The position numbers were made by a program, and so were the translations under genes. The notes under the pieces are model-generated. The model was not told the origin of the DNA. It searched no databases and saw only the letters and a list, made by a program, of their open reading frames with translations. 64,000 bases of DNA from Acuticoccus sp963704595 (GTDB lineage Bacteria > Pseudomonadota > Alphaproteobacteria > Rhizobiales > Amorphaceae): positions 3,224,001 through 3,288,000 of the forward strand of contig OY969922.1 of NCBI GenBank assembly GCA_963704595.1, in the 5' to 3' direction. Positions 51,939-62,043 of this stretch are shown in pieces. Each line of letters begins with the position of its first letter. The first letter of the stretch is position 1.

Positions 51939-53657
51939 TCAGGTGTCGTCGTCGTCGGTGGCGTCCGCGTCGAGCGGCTCGGCATGACGGGCGATGTGCC
52001 AGCGGATCGTATCGTCGGTCAACGTGTTGCCGGCGATGACCACCTGTGCAGTCCGGCGCAGTCTGCGCTGGGCGGTGAGGACGACGCTTTCCTCCAGCGT
52101 CAGCCCCGGCCCCTTGTCGAGGGTGAAGAGCCAGATCGAGCCGTCTTCCAAGTGTAGCATCGCGTTGCGGCGCGGCTTGTCGAGCCGGACGCGGATGCCG
52201 GCGCCGAGGTGGAACCGGACGGCGAACTTCGCGCCCGCCAGCCTGTCGTGGCCGATCAGCCGATCGGTGCCTTCAAGGTACAGGCCGTCGCCGGCGAGGA
52301 CCATCGTGCGCTCGTGGGTGACCCCGAAGGCGCTGTGGTAGCCGTCGTGGCTCGCCGTTGCGGCCAGCGCCTCGCGCGTCATCTCCACCTTGCGCGGCCC
52401 GCCGAACAGCGCGTTGCCGAACACCCGCGTCAACGGCCAGAGGCCAAGGATGCGGGCGGAGGAACGGTTCGCGAGCGTCAGCGTCGAGTGCGCGGCGGTT
52501 GCGCGGGAAGCGCGAGACCACTCGGGCCGGGCAAGCCCCAGCGCGCCGCAGTTGCCGACGAGGGTGACGCCCTCGTGCGAATACTCGAAGGAGAGCGCGC
52601 TGGCGCAGGCGTCCTGCGCAAACTCCGGCGGCGGGACGGTCCCGGTGTCGAACAGGACCACGGCGCGTCCCGCGTCCATCCGCTGGAAGCCGCTGTAGCG
52701 CGCGTTGTCGGTGGGCCGGCCGCGCACCTCGTCGAAGCTTTCGATGGCTTCGAGGGTGTGTCCGGGCGTCGGTTCACCGCCGTGGAAGGAGGCGAGCGTG
52801 CCGTCGGCGTGCTGGAAGAAGCGCAGCATCGGCAGCATCCGGTCGATGGCGCTGTTGATGGGCGGCGGCACCGGCTGCTGGCGCCGCAGGAGTGCCTCAC
52901 GCAGCGGAATGAGCGTGGTGAGGAGCCGTGCCAGCGCCTGCGGGCTGCGGGAGGCGTGGCCGCCGTCCGGGAGGATCTGCGCTTCCAGCGTTTCGGCGAG
53001 GCCGCCGAGGGCGCTCTTCTGAAGCCTGGTCTCGTCCGCGATCACGGTTCCGGCGAGGGCGAGCGCGATCAGCACCTCGGCCTTGACGATCGACGGGGTC
53101 AGCGTCGCCGCCGCGCGCTCCAGCTTGCGCATGTGGCGGCCGATGGCACGCAGGAAGTCGGCCCGGAAGGTGTCGTCGGCGCCCGAAAGGAGCAGCGGCG
53201 ATTCGACGAGAAAGGCGGTGAGGCGCGCGGCGGTGACGGCAGGCTCCTGCGCTATCGGGCCGGTGCTGGTGCGCGAGGTCATCCACTCCTCCACCAGCGC
53301 GCGGGCGTTGGAGGACGACAGCGGCGAGGCCGTCGCCTCGAGGTGGACGAGCCAGGTGAAGCTGTGGAGGGCGCGCGCCCAGGCCTCGCTGGGCGCGGCG
53401 ACGGCGAAGGGCGAGCCGCCGGCGGTGTCCACCGTTTCGCCGGCAAGGTTGAAGACGCCGGCGTAGATGTCGCTCGACTGCGCGGCGTCGCACTCCGCAA
53501 GGCTCTCGGGCGCGAACAGAATGCGCTGCGGCGGCACCGAGTGGGTGCGCCGCCACAGGACGGCGCCCGCGCGGGCGCCTAGGCCCGCGCCGCAGCGGCG
53601 CACGGCGCGCCCGGCCAGCGCAGGCAGCGTCACATGGGTCCGTCGGGCGCGGCGCAT
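51939..53657 (-). CDS. Heparinase II/III family protein
   Basis: About 572 residues. An N-terminal alpha/alpha toroid-like region (FTWLVHLEATASPLSSSNAR, ILPDGGHASRSPQALARLLT) is followed by a C-terminal beta-sandwich heparinase II/III-like domain (ALSFEYSHEGVTLVGNCGAL, FGVTHERTMVLAGDGLYLEG, RLIGHDRLAGAKFAVRFHLG, GSIWLFTLDKGPGLTLEESV). This family sits next to purH and rsmB in many Rhizobiales; its natural substrate is unknown and is unlikely to be heparin. No secretion signal is obvious. The start is uncertain (ATG 53657 or TTG 53660). Confidence 0.88.
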   Translation of the reverse strand: MRRARRTHVTLPALAGRAVRRCGAGLGARAGAVLWRRTHSVPPQRILFAPESLAECDAAQSSDIYAGVFNLAGETVDTAGGSPFAVAAPSEAWARALHSFTWLVHLEATASPLSSSNARALVEEWMTSRTSTGPIAQEPAVTAARLTAFLVESPLLLSGADDTFRADFLRAIGRHMRKLERAAATLTPSIVKAEVLIALALAGTVIADETRLQKSALGGLAETLEAQILPDGGHASRSPQALARLLTTLIPLREALLRRQQPVPPPINSAIDRMLPMLRFFQHADGTLASFHGGEPTPGHTLEAIESFDEVRGRPTDNARYSGFQRMDAGRAVVLFDTGTVPPPEFAQDACASALSFEYSHEGVTLVGNCGALGLARPEWSRASRATAAHSTLTLANRSSARILGLWPLTRVFGNALFGGPRKVEMTREALAATASHDGYHSAFGVTHERTMVLAGDGLYLEGTDRLIGHDRLAGAKFAVRFHLGAGIRVRLDKPRRNAMLHLEDGSIWLFTLDKGPGLTLEESVVLTAQRRLRRTAQVVIAGNTLTDDTIRWHIARHAEPLDADATDDDDT

Positions 53658-53763
53658 CAACGGTCCATCGAGGGAGGAATGGGTCGGTCGAACGGCTCGA
53701 TCATGGACGACCTTTTCGCCGCCAACGCGCCGCTCCGCAACGGGGGGCGGCGCAAGGTGTTCG

Positions 53764-55161
53764 CTATTGTCTCACGAAGCGGGCCGCGAAGAACCCGTCG
53801 AGGCCGGCGAGGCCGTCGGTTTGCGGGACCGGCAGGTGCGTGAGCGTGCGCAGCGAGCCCGCTTCGGTGGCGAACGCGTGCGCCATCCCGTCCGCCTCGG
53901 TGATCGGGTCGAGGGTCAGTTCGGGAAGCTCGCGCCGGGCGAAGCCGAGATGGGCCTCGCCCTCGTGCCACTCCAGCGAGCAGGTTGCGAAGACGAGCGT
54001 GCCGCCGGGCTTCACCAGCGTCGCGGCATGGGCAAGCAGCGCGCGCTGGGTGCGGGCGACGGAGCCGATATCCTTCGGCGTCTTCGACCATGCGACGTCG
54101 GGCTGGCGGCGCAGCGTCCCCGTCGAGGAGCACGGCGCATCGAGGAGCACGGCATCGTAGCTCCCCTCGATGTCGGCGGCGTCGGCGACGCGGACCTCCA
54201 CCCTGTCGCCGAAGCCGGTGCGGGCGAGGTTGGCGCGCAGGCGTTCCGCGCGACCGGCGTCGACCTCCACGGCGGTGACACGGGCGCCCGCCGCGGCGAG
54301 CTGCATCGTCTTGCCCCCGGGGGCTGCGCACATGTCGAGCACGTGCTTGCCCGCCACGTCGCCGAGGAGACGGGCGGGAAGCTGCGCGGCGACGTCCTGC
54401 ACCCACCAGCCGCCGTCGGCGTAGCCTTCGAGCTGCTCCACGGCGGAGGCGGCGGCGAGGCGGACACCGCCGGTGGGAAGCGCCACGGCGCCGGGCGGCG
54501 GCGTGGCGCCGGGTGCGAGCGCGAGGTCGAGCGGCGGCTCGGTGCGGTGGATAGCGGCCATGCCTTCGGCAGCCTCGGCGCCGTAGGCTTCGACCCAGCG
54601 GCTGTAGAGCCAGCCGGGCGTGTTGGCGTCCACCGGCAGCGCCGCGATCAGATCCTCCCGCTCGCGGGTGAGACGGCGCAGCACGGCGTTGGCGAGCCCC
54701 GCGAAGCCGCCGGTGGAACCGTCCGACTTCAGGAGGTCGACGGCGACGTTGACGGCGGCATGGTCGGCCTGGCGCATGAAGAGGAGTTGCGCGGCGGAGA
54801 TGCGCAGGACCGAGCGGACCATCGCGGCCTTCTTCGGCAGCTTCCGGTCCATCAGCGCGCCGAGGATGTGGTCGATGTCGCCCCGGCGGCGGACCGTGGT
54901 GCGCACGATCGCGCGGGCGAGCGACTGGTCGGGCCCCGAAAGGCCGCTGTCGCCGCCGCCTTCGAGGACGGCCGACAGCGGCACTTCCTCCTCGCAGACG
55001 GCATGGACCATCTCGGCCGCGACGCGGCGCGGGTCGCCGCCCACGGCACGCGGGGCGCGCCTCGGGCCTGGTTTCCGGGCGCCGGGTGCGCGCCGCGTCG
55101 CGGGCGCTATGCCCAAGGTCCGCGCCGCTTCTGGGCTCTGGACGTCGTGCCGCGGTTCCAC
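53764..55161 (-). CDS. rsmB: RsmB/NOP2-family 16S rRNA (cytosine-C5)-methyltransferase
   Basis: 465 residues. An N-terminal NusB-like RNA-binding domain (about 45-175; VNVAVDLLKSDGSTGGFAGL, ANAVLRRLTRE) is followed by the Rossmann methyltransferase with HVLDMCAAPGGKTMQLAAAG. The two RNA m5C cysteines are in LLDAPCSSTGTLRRQPD and LVFATCSLEWHEGEAHL. The start lies inside the htpX 3' end, an overlap of 55 bases; a later in-frame start would cut only the basic, Pro-rich N-terminal tail, so the true overlap may be smaller. Confidence 0.93.
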   Translation of the reverse strand: MEPRHDVQSPEAARTLGIAPATRRAPGARKPGPRRAPRAVGGDPRRVAAEMVHAVCEEEVPLSAVLEGGGDSGLSGPDQSLARAIVRTTVRRRGDIDHILGALMDRKLPKKAAMVRSVLRISAAQLLFMRQADHAAVNVAVDLLKSDGSTGGFAGLANAVLRRLTREREDLIAALPVDANTPGWLYSRWVEAYGAEAAEGMAAIHRTEPPLDLALAPGATPPPGAVALPTGGVRLAAASAVEQLEGYADGGWWVQDVAAQLPARLLGDVAGKHVLDMCAAPGGKTMQLAAAGARVTAVEVDAGRAERLRANLARTGFGDRVEVRVADAADIEGSYDAVLLDAPCSSTGTLRRQPDVAWSKTPKDIGSVARTQRALLAHAATLVKPGGTLVFATCSLEWHEGEAHLGFARRELPELTLDPITEADGMAHAFATEAGSLRTLTHLPVPQTDGLAGLDGFFAARFVRQ

Positions 55162-56033
55162 GGTCCTGCAGGCGTGTTCAGCGAAGCCGGACTGCCGCCG
55201 ATCTCTGCCGCGTATTCACGCAATTTTTCGATGCGATTCTGCGTGTTGGGGTGTGTGGAAAACAAACTATCCATCCGGGCGCCGGACAAGGGGTTGATGA
55301 TGAACATGTGCGCCGTCGCCGGGACGGCCTCTGCTTCGTCGTTGGGGATCTGCCTGCCGCGCTCCAGTTTGGCAAGGGCGCCGGCGAGCCACATCGGCTG
55401 GCCGCAGATCTCGCCGCCGAGCCGGTCGGCGGAATATTCACGCGTCCGGCTGATCGCCATCTGCACCATCATCGCCGCGAGCGGGGCGACGATCATGGCA
55501 AGAATCACCCCGATGATGCCGAGCGGGTTGTTGCGGTTGCGGCCGAACAGGAACGCGAAATTCGACAGCATCGAGATCGCGCCCGCCATCGTCGCGGTGA
55601 TGGTCATGATGAGCGTGTCACGATTCTTGATGTGCGCGAGCTCATGCGCCATCACGCCGGCCACCTCCTCGCGCGTCATCAGCTTGAGGAGGCCGCGCGT
55701 GGCCGCGACGGCCGCATTGTCCGGGTTGCGGCCGGTGGCGAACGCGTTGGGCTGGTCCTCGTCGAGGATGAAGACGCGCGGCATCGGAAGCTGCGCCCGC
55801 GTCGCAAGTTCGCGCACGATGCCGTAATATTCGGGCGCGGTCCGCTCGTCGACCTCCCGCGCCTGGTGCATCTTGAGGACGAGCTTGTCGGAGTTCCAGT
55901 AGGACAGCGCGTTCATGACGACGGCGACGCCGAGGGCGATCAGCATTCCCTGCTGGCCGCCGATCACGGCGCCGACCCCCATGAAGACCGCCGTCATGCC
56001 GGCCAGCAGCAAAGCCGTCTTGAAATAGTTCAT
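55107..56033 (-). CDS. htpX: HtpX membrane zinc metalloprotease
   Basis: 308 residues. Inner-membrane quality-control protease. Helices are KTALLLAGMTAVFMGVGAVI and MLIALGVAVVMNALSYWNSD at the N-terminus. The zinc motif HELAH lies in VAGVMAHELAHIKNRDTLIM, with the third ligand in SRTREYSADRLGGE. NAFATGRNPDNAAVAATRGL is the usual substrate-strand region. The C-terminus is a Pro/Arg-rich tail that overlaps rsmB. Confidence 0.96.
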   Translation of the reverse strand: MNYFKTALLLAGMTAVFMGVGAVIGGQQGMLIALGVAVVMNALSYWNSDKLVLKMHQAREVDERTAPEYYGIVRELATRAQLPMPRVFILDEDQPNAFATGRNPDNAAVAATRGLLKLMTREEVAGVMAHELAHIKNRDTLIMTITATMAGAISMLSNFAFLFGRNRNNPLGIIGVILAMIVAPLAAMMVQMAISRTREYSADRLGGEICGQPMWLAGALAKLERGRQIPNDEAEAVPATAHMFIINPLSGARMDSLFSTHPNTQNRIEKLREYAAEIGGSPASLNTPAGPWNRGTTSRAQKRRGPWA

Positions 56034-56134
56034 TGGCGTTCACCGCACCCTGTTGTGGTGGACGATGAATATTGGTCATCAAGCCGCCGGTGCAATGCGT
56101 TCCCCATGCGTGAATTCGGACATCGTCGTCTAAA

Positions 56135-56818
56135 TCACGCGAAAATTGCGGCCAATTTTTGTGTTACTTCACGGGCCTTGTCGGCGGGCGGGGTCCAGCG
56201 CATGACCACGATCCTGTGCCTGTCGAACACGTAGCCGAGCGGCCCGAGAGAGATGGTTTTCACGATCTCGGCGCCGACTGACTTGTAGACGTAGATCGCA
56301 GCGTCCGCCGTGGCGCTCGCCTCGGTGAGCCACGCCTTCTTGCCGCGCCGGACGACTTCGGTGCCGAGCCAGTTGAGGAGCGACTTGCCGATCCCCCGGC
56401 CGCGGGCGATCTCGTCGACCTTGAAACCTTCGAGATAGAGTTCGTCCGGGTTGCCGCGCCGCAGCGTCGCCTGGGTGAGAAGGTATCGCGCCGACCCGCC
56501 GAGCGCACCGAAATGGGCGCGGTACCGGGCGGGATCGGGCCAGACCGAGCCTTCGTTGTCCATCCGGTAGGAGATCAGCCCGGCGATCTGCCCGTCGACG
56601 ATCGCGATGCACGCGCGGTCCTGCCGGATGCGATTGCCGAGGAGTTCCTGCCGCACCTCCGGCTTGCCGACGATGCGGTTCAGCGTGGCGCGCTGGGCGA
56701 CGGAATATCGGGCCGCGGCACCGGCGAGCGCATCCGGGATCGGCGCGACCAGCATCCAGTCCGCCCCCTGCTTGACGATGCATTCGGGCGGGATGTCGTC
56801 CAAGGAAATCGCGGTCAT
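56135..56818 (-). CDS. GNAT-family N-acetyltransferase
   Basis: 227 residues. The acetyl-CoA binding motif A is KVDEIARGRGIGKSLLNWLG, preceded by a beta strand ELYLEGF, with ATADAAIYVYKSVGAEIVKT forming motif B. ACIAIVDGQIAGLISYRMDN is the early strand pair. The C-terminus (HRIVVMRWTPPADKAREVTQ) is conserved in related alphaproteobacterial proteins. The ATG at 56818 gives MTAISLDDIPPE. Substrate unknown. Single gene between htpX and cca. Confidence 0.85.
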   Translation of the reverse strand: MTAISLDDIPPECIVKQGADWMLVAPIPDALAGAAARYSVAQRATLNRIVGKPEVRQELLGNRIRQDRACIAIVDGQIAGLISYRMDNEGSVWPDPARYRAHFGALGGSARYLLTQATLRRGNPDELYLEGFKVDEIARGRGIGKSLLNWLGTEVVRRGKKAWLTEASATADAAIYVYKSVGAEIVKTISLGPLGYVFDRHRIVVMRWTPPADKAREVTQKLAAIFA

Positions 56819-56929
56819 GGGAAAGGCACCTGGCAGAACGGCAGAAAAACCGCCTCGTCCGGCGGCGGCCATCCTCGTCACACACTGGCCGCCGAAGGTC
56901 AAAGGTTGAGTGCCCGGCAGCGGCGCGTT

Positions 56930-58156
56930 TCAGCGCTCCTCGGTGGCCAGCATCTCGCGGTCGAGCGCCAGAAGCGCGTGGCGGCTCAGCGAAAAGTCGC
57001 TGTCGCGCCACATCCGTTCGAGCCGGCGGAGGCGCTCGCCGAGTTCGGCGCCGCCCGTGCCGCCCTGCTCCATCAGGTCGTGACCGCCGACGGGGAAGCG
57101 CGGCCGCGCCCACTTGCGCGCCTCGGTGAGGAGCGTCGGCACGTCGATCACGTCGGCGCCGGTGGCGAGCGCCACGATCAGCCCGTCGGTGAACGCCTCC
57201 GCGCCGTGTTCGTAGAGGAGCGCGCGCACGTGGGGGACGGAGCGCGGCGGCATCTCGCGCGCCGCGGCGACTGCGGCAAGGCCCCGCCCGCGCATCCGGC
57301 GGGAGAGCTTGAGGCGGGTGGCGAGCGCGTCGAACGCCTCGCCGTCGAACCGGACGAGCGAGAGGAAGGCGAGTGTCTCGCTGAGCGGCCGGCCGGTCTT
57401 GCGCTCGGCCGCGCAGAGCGCGCGGTAGCAGTCCGCCGCCGGGCGTTCGGGGAAGAACGGCGCCAGAATGTCCTCCGCCGCGATCTCGTCCATCACGTCG
57501 GCAGCGCCGGGCGCCTTGAGGAGGCGCATCATCTCGTGGGTGACGCGCTCGACCGGCAGCGTCGCGATGGCCGCCTTGTGCTGGCGGACGGCAGCGAGGC
57601 CCTCCACGTCGGGCACGCCCTTGCCGTAGCTGGCGTGGAAACGGAAGAAGCGCAGGATGCGGAGGTGATCCTCGAGGATCCGGGCGCTGGGGTCGCCGAT
57701 GAAGCGGACACGCTGGTCGAGGCAATCCTTGTAACCGCCGACATAGTCGATGCCGTTGCCGTTCGCGTCGACGTAGAGCGCGTTCATGGTGAAGTCGCGC
57801 CGGCGGGCGTCCATCTCCCAGCTGTCGGTGAAGCGGACGACGGCATGGCGGCCGTCGGTCTCGACGTCTTCGCGCAGGGTGGTGACCTCGAAGGGCTGGC
57901 CGTCGGCGACGATGGTGAGGGTGCCGTGGGCGATGCCCGTGCGGTGGACCGCGAAGCCCGCGCGCTGGCTGGCGCGCTCGACCCTCTCGGGCGAAAGATC
58001 CGTCGCGATGTCGATGTCGCCGGGCGGGAAGCCGAGCACGCTGTTGCGCACCGCCCCGCCGACCACGCGCGCCTCGCCCTCACGGTTGAGCACCTTCAGG
58101 AGGCTGCGCAGCGGCCCGCCGTTCAGCCAGAACGTTGAAAGCGCAAACTCTTTCAT
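56930..58156 (-). CDS. cca: CCA tRNA nucleotidyltransferase / poly(A) polymerase family
   Basis: 408 residues, class II nucleotidyltransferase. Head motif ARVVGGAVRNSVLGFPPGDI followed by DIATDLSPERV holds the two catalytic aspartates; RRRDFTMNALYVDANGNGID, DPSARILEDHLRILRFFRFH (ERxxxDxxRxxRFxxR-like) and the YGKGVPDVEGLAAV neck follow. It adds or repairs the CCA end of tRNAs. I chose MKEFALSTFW (58156) as start; the upstream in-frame codons do not resemble the family. It is last in the DUF1285-NUDIX-DUF6111-cca set. Confidence 0.93.
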   Translation of the reverse strand: MKEFALSTFWLNGGPLRSLLKVLNREGEARVVGGAVRNSVLGFPPGDIDIATDLSPERVERASQRAGFAVHRTGIAHGTLTIVADGQPFEVTTLREDVETDGRHAVVRFTDSWEMDARRRDFTMNALYVDANGNGIDYVGGYKDCLDQRVRFIGDPSARILEDHLRILRFFRFHASYGKGVPDVEGLAAVRQHKAAIATLPVERVTHEMMRLLKAPGAADVMDEIAAEDILAPFFPERPAADCYRALCAAERKTGRPLSETLAFLSLVRFDGEAFDALATRLKLSRRMRGRGLAAVAAAREMPPRSVPHVRALLYEHGAEAFTDGLIVALATGADVIDVPTLLTEARKWARPRFPVGGHDLMEQGGTGGAELGERLRRLERMWRDSDFSLSRHALLALDREMLATEER

Positions 58157-58320
58157 GTGCCAAAACCCGTTTCTAGCAATTCTGCCCGGCGCGGCGCACC
58201 GCAGGGCGAGCGACATATTCGCATGCCCCCGCGGTACTATCGCAACGGTTGTCTGAATGCTTGCGAAACAATAAGAGCGGGATCGTGACGGATCAACGGA
58301 ATTGCCGTGCGCCGGTCGGA

Positions 58321-58611
58321 CTATTCCCGGACGGGCGCGTCAGGCGTGATCGGGCGGAATTCGCCGGGCACGAGCTTGCCGTCACGGTACTGCGCGGGAA
58401 CGTAGACGCCCTGGTCCTGCCCGCCCAGGATCGCGAACGCGATGAACCCCGCGACGACGAGCGCCCCGCCCGCAATGATGAGGTAGAACGTCGCCCGGCC
58501 GAAGCCTGCGACGCGCGCGCCGGTCCACCCCTCGGTGGCGACCCGGTAGACGAAGAATGCCAGGAACGGCAGCAGGAACAGTACGATCTGTGTGATGATG
58601 ACGCGGATCAT
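58321..58611 (-). CDS. DUF6111 family small membrane protein
   Basis: 96 residues with two transmembrane helices (VIITQIVLFLLPFLAFFVYR and FYLIIAGGALVVAGFIAFAI) and a conserved C-terminal YVPAQYRDGKLVPGEFRP. The pattern matches DUF6111, a small family always next to NUDIX and cca in alphaproteobacteria. The start overlaps the NUDIX stop (ATGA). Function unknown. Confidence 0.9.
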   Translation of the reverse strand: MIRVIITQIVLFLLPFLAFFVYRVATEGWTGARVAGFGRATFYLIIAGGALVVAGFIAFAILGGQDQGVYVPAQYRDGKLVPGEFRPITPDAPVRE

Positions 58612-59297
58612 GGTCCGTAGAGCTTCCCGTGCATGAGGCGAAGGATCCCGGCGGTCACGCCCCAGATGCGGCGTGAGCCGGACATGACCTCGAAGTAGGT
58701 CCGCTCCAGCCCGTCGCGGGTGACGCGGACCTCGCGGTGATTGGCGAGGGTCATGACCTGTTGATAAGGCGCGGTGAAGACCGACGCCACCTCTCCGGGG
58801 TCCGGCGTCAGTGTCGCAGCGCGGCTGAGGAGGCCGAGAACCGGCACGACCACGAAGCCTGTGCGGGTGAGATAGGGCTCGGCGACGCCGAGCACGGTGA
58901 CGGCCTCGGGGTGGAGGTCGATCTCCTCGTGCGCTTCGCGCAGCGCCGTCTCGGCCGGCCTCTCGTCGCGCTCGATCTTGCCGCCGGGGAGCGCGACCTG
59001 CCCGGCGTGGCTGGAGAGGTGCCCCGCCCGCTCGGTGAGGAGCATCACGGGCGAGCCGTCCGCCGCATCCTGCCCGAGCGCGATCAGCACGGCCGCGGCA
59101 CGCGGCGCGCGGCCGGTTCCGGCGAAGGCGGGGTTCAGCACATGGTCGCCGTGCGGCACGTTGCTGGTGTCGGGTGCGGCATCGGGCGGCAGCAGGCGCG
59201 CCGCTCTCTCAGCGATCTCAGCGATCACCGAATTGGCATGGTCGGCGGGCAGCACGTCGATCGAGGGCGGGCCGCCGGGGGCGATGTCGGCGCGCAT
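58608..59297 (-). CDS. NUDIX hydrolase, CoA pyrophosphatase type
   Basis: 229 residues. The CoA-specific signature LLTERAGHLSSHAGQVALPG leads into the Nudix box GKIERDERPAETALREAHEE, with IDL in place of the usual xGL end. This signature belongs to the NudL/YeaB-like CoA pyrophosphatases, which split CoA derivatives to 4'-phosphopantetheine and ADP. The ATG shares one base with the stop of the DUF1285 gene. Intact, unlike the other NUDIX gene at 39.6 kb. Confidence 0.92.
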   Translation of the reverse strand: MRADIAPGGPPSIDVLPADHANSVIAEIAERAARLLPPDAAPDTSNVPHGDHVLNPAFAGTGRAPRAAAVLIALGQDAADGSPVMLLTERAGHLSSHAGQVALPGGKIERDERPAETALREAHEEIDLHPEAVTVLGVAEPYLTRTGFVVVPVLGLLSRAATLTPDPGEVASVFTAPYQQVMTLANHREVRVTRDGLERTYFEVMSGSRRIWGVTAGILRLMHGKLYGP

Positions 59298-59866
59298 CAG
59301 GCGGACACGGGGAAGAAGGCGCCGCCGCTGAAGATGCCTTCGCGCCCCTCGTGGCTGACGATCTCGCCGGCAAGCTCCAGCGCCAGCGCCCGGGTGAAGC
59401 GCGCCTCCAGCCCGCCGCGCACCGTCACGTAGGGCACGAAGCCGCCGCCATCGTCGACCGCGAGGCGGAGGGGATGCTCCCCACCCACCTTCACCACGTC
59501 GCCGATGTTGGTGCGCAAGGTGATGGCGGCGTCCTCGCCCTCACCCTCCACGGCCATCTCGACGGCCTGGAACGGCGCGTCCTCCACCTCGATCTCGACC
59601 TTCTCGACCGGGGTCACAAGGACGATCGAGCCGTCGGGCTCCTTGCGGAGGACGGAGGCAAACAGCCGCACCATCGCCGGCCGCTCGATCGGCGAGCCGT
59701 TGTAGTGCCACGTTCCGCCGGCATCGATGCGCATCGGAATGGCGCCGCAATGGGGCGGATCCCACAGGTGAACCGGGGCTGCGCCGCCCTTCAGTTCGCC
59801 AGCGTGGGCGAGGAGATTTGCGAGCCTGCCTTGCGCATGGGCGTCCGCCCCGTCGGCACCAGTCAA
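59297..59866 (-). CDS. DUF1285 family protein
   Basis: 189 residues. The conserved core is VHLWDPPHCGAIPMRIDAGG, TWHYNGSPIERPAMVRLFAS, VLRKEPDGSIVLVTPVEKVE and RTNIGDVVKVGGEHPLRLAV, typical of DUF1285. The start is a TTG at 59866, preceded by GAGGGGACACGGA, which gives the expected N-terminus; no ATG fits. Function unknown. It heads the DUF1285-NUDIX-DUF6111-cca operon and is divergent from moxR, sharing a 176-base control region. Confidence 0.88.
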   Translation of the reverse strand: MTGADGADAHAQGRLANLLAHAGELKGGAAPVHLWDPPHCGAIPMRIDAGGTWHYNGSPIERPAMVRLFASVLRKEPDGSIVLVTPVEKVEIEVEDAPFQAVEMAVEGEGEDAAITLRTNIGDVVKVGGEHPLRLAVDDGGGFVPYVTVRGGLEARFTRALALELAGEIVSHEGREGIFSGGAFFPVSA

Positions 59867-59946
59867 TCCGTGTCCCCTCCCGTTGCATCCGCCGCCGCGA
59901 TCGGCGACCCTACACCGAACACGACGTAGTGCGCCCCTAAGCGCAC

Positions 59947-59972
59947 GCCAAACCATGGACAAATGGTTAGGC
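59947..59972. promoter_or_regulatory. Inverted repeat in the DUF1285-moxR divergent promoter region
   Basis: gccaaaccat (59947-59956) and atggttaggc (59963-59972) form 10-base arms with a single mismatch and a 6-base spacer. It lies between the divergent operons and could be an operator for one or both. No regulator gene is adjacent. Confidence 0.4.
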
Positions 59973-60042
59973 GACGCCGGTGCGACCCTTGCTTTTACTG
60001 GCCCGGAGATGGCCCCCGACCGGGCTCTCGGAGGGATGCTTG

Positions 60043-61041
<999 letters not shown>

Positions 61042-61043
61042 CC

Positions 61044-61955
61044 ATGTTCGGCCGCCGCGCGGGCCCGGAACAGGACACCGGCGCCGCCCCCGAAGTCGCG
61101 ATGCTCGCCGCCAAGGAAGCGGCAGCGAACCTGCCCGACCTCCTCGTCGAGGCACGGCGCGTCGCGGCCTCCGTGGCGGCCGGCTGGCACGGCCGGCGCC
61201 GCGCGGGCACGGGCGAGACGTTCTGGCAGTTCCGCCCGTTCGACTTCGGCGAACCCGCCCGGCGGATCGACTGGCGCCGCTCCGCGCGCGACGACGCCCT
61301 CCTCGTGCGCGAGCGCGAGTGGGAAGCCGCGCACACCGTCCTCCTGTGGGTCGACCGCACCGCCTCGATGCGTGCGAAGTCCAACCTTGCGACCGCGTCG
61401 AAGGAGGCGCGCGCCGTCGTGCTCCTTCTGGCGCTCGCCGACCTTCTCGGCCGCGGCGGCGAGCGGATCGGCCTCCTGGGCGGCCCGCCCCCCGGCGCCC
61501 GCCGCAACGCCGCCGACCGGATCGCCGAGAACCTGATGGAGGTGGACGGCAACGCCGCCCGCCCCGCCCTCGGCGCCATCCGCCGCAACTCCGACGTGGT
61601 GCTGATCGGCGACTTCCTCGATCCGCTCGACGAGTGGGCCGAGGTCTTCACGACACTGGCGGCCCGCGGCGCGCGCACCCACATCGTCCAGGTGCTCGAC
61701 CCGGTGGAGGAGCGCTTCCCGTTCGGCGGCCGCACCCGGTTCGTGGACCCCGAATCGGGCCTCGCCTTCCTCGTCGGCAAGGCCGAGGCGTGGGCGAGCG
61801 GCTATCGGGACACCCTCGCCGCGCACAAGGCGGAGCTTGCCGCGCAGGCACGGCGGCTCGGCTCCAGCCTCATCGTCCACCACACCGATGCGTCCGCCGC
61901 ACCGGCGCTGCTCGCCCTCCGGGCCGCGCTCTCCGGAGACGACCGACCGGCATGA
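61044..61955 (+). CDS. DUF58 domain protein
   Basis: 303 residues, two bases after moxR. The DUF58 hallmark FRPFDFGEPARRIDWRRSAR, DDALLVREREWEAAHTVLLW is followed by DRTASMRAKSNLATASKEAR, a VWA-like fold with a partial metal-site motif (D-x-T-x-S), and VVLIGDFLDPLDEWAEVFTT. Such proteins partner with MoxR ATPases. Cytoplasmic, with no membrane helix apparent. Intact. Confidence 0.92.
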   Translation: MFGRRAGPEQDTGAAPEVAMLAAKEAAANLPDLLVEARRVAASVAAGWHGRRRAGTGETFWQFRPFDFGEPARRIDWRRSARDDALLVREREWEAAHTVLLWVDRTASMRAKSNLATASKEARAVVLLLALADLLGRGGERIGLLGGPPPGARRNAADRIAENLMEVDGNAARPALGAIRRNSDVVLIGDFLDPLDEWAEVFTTLAARGARTHIVQVLDPVEERFPFGGRTRFVDPESGLAFLVGKAEAWASGYRDTLAAHKAELAAQARRLGSSLIVHHTDASAAPALLALRAALSGDDRPA

Positions 61956-62043
61956 GCCGTTGTAATCAGGGGTTGCATCTGCGACCACAGTATCAGGGCC
62001 GGCTGGCGCAGTGCGCCGGACGGAGCCGCATGGGGAATTTGAG

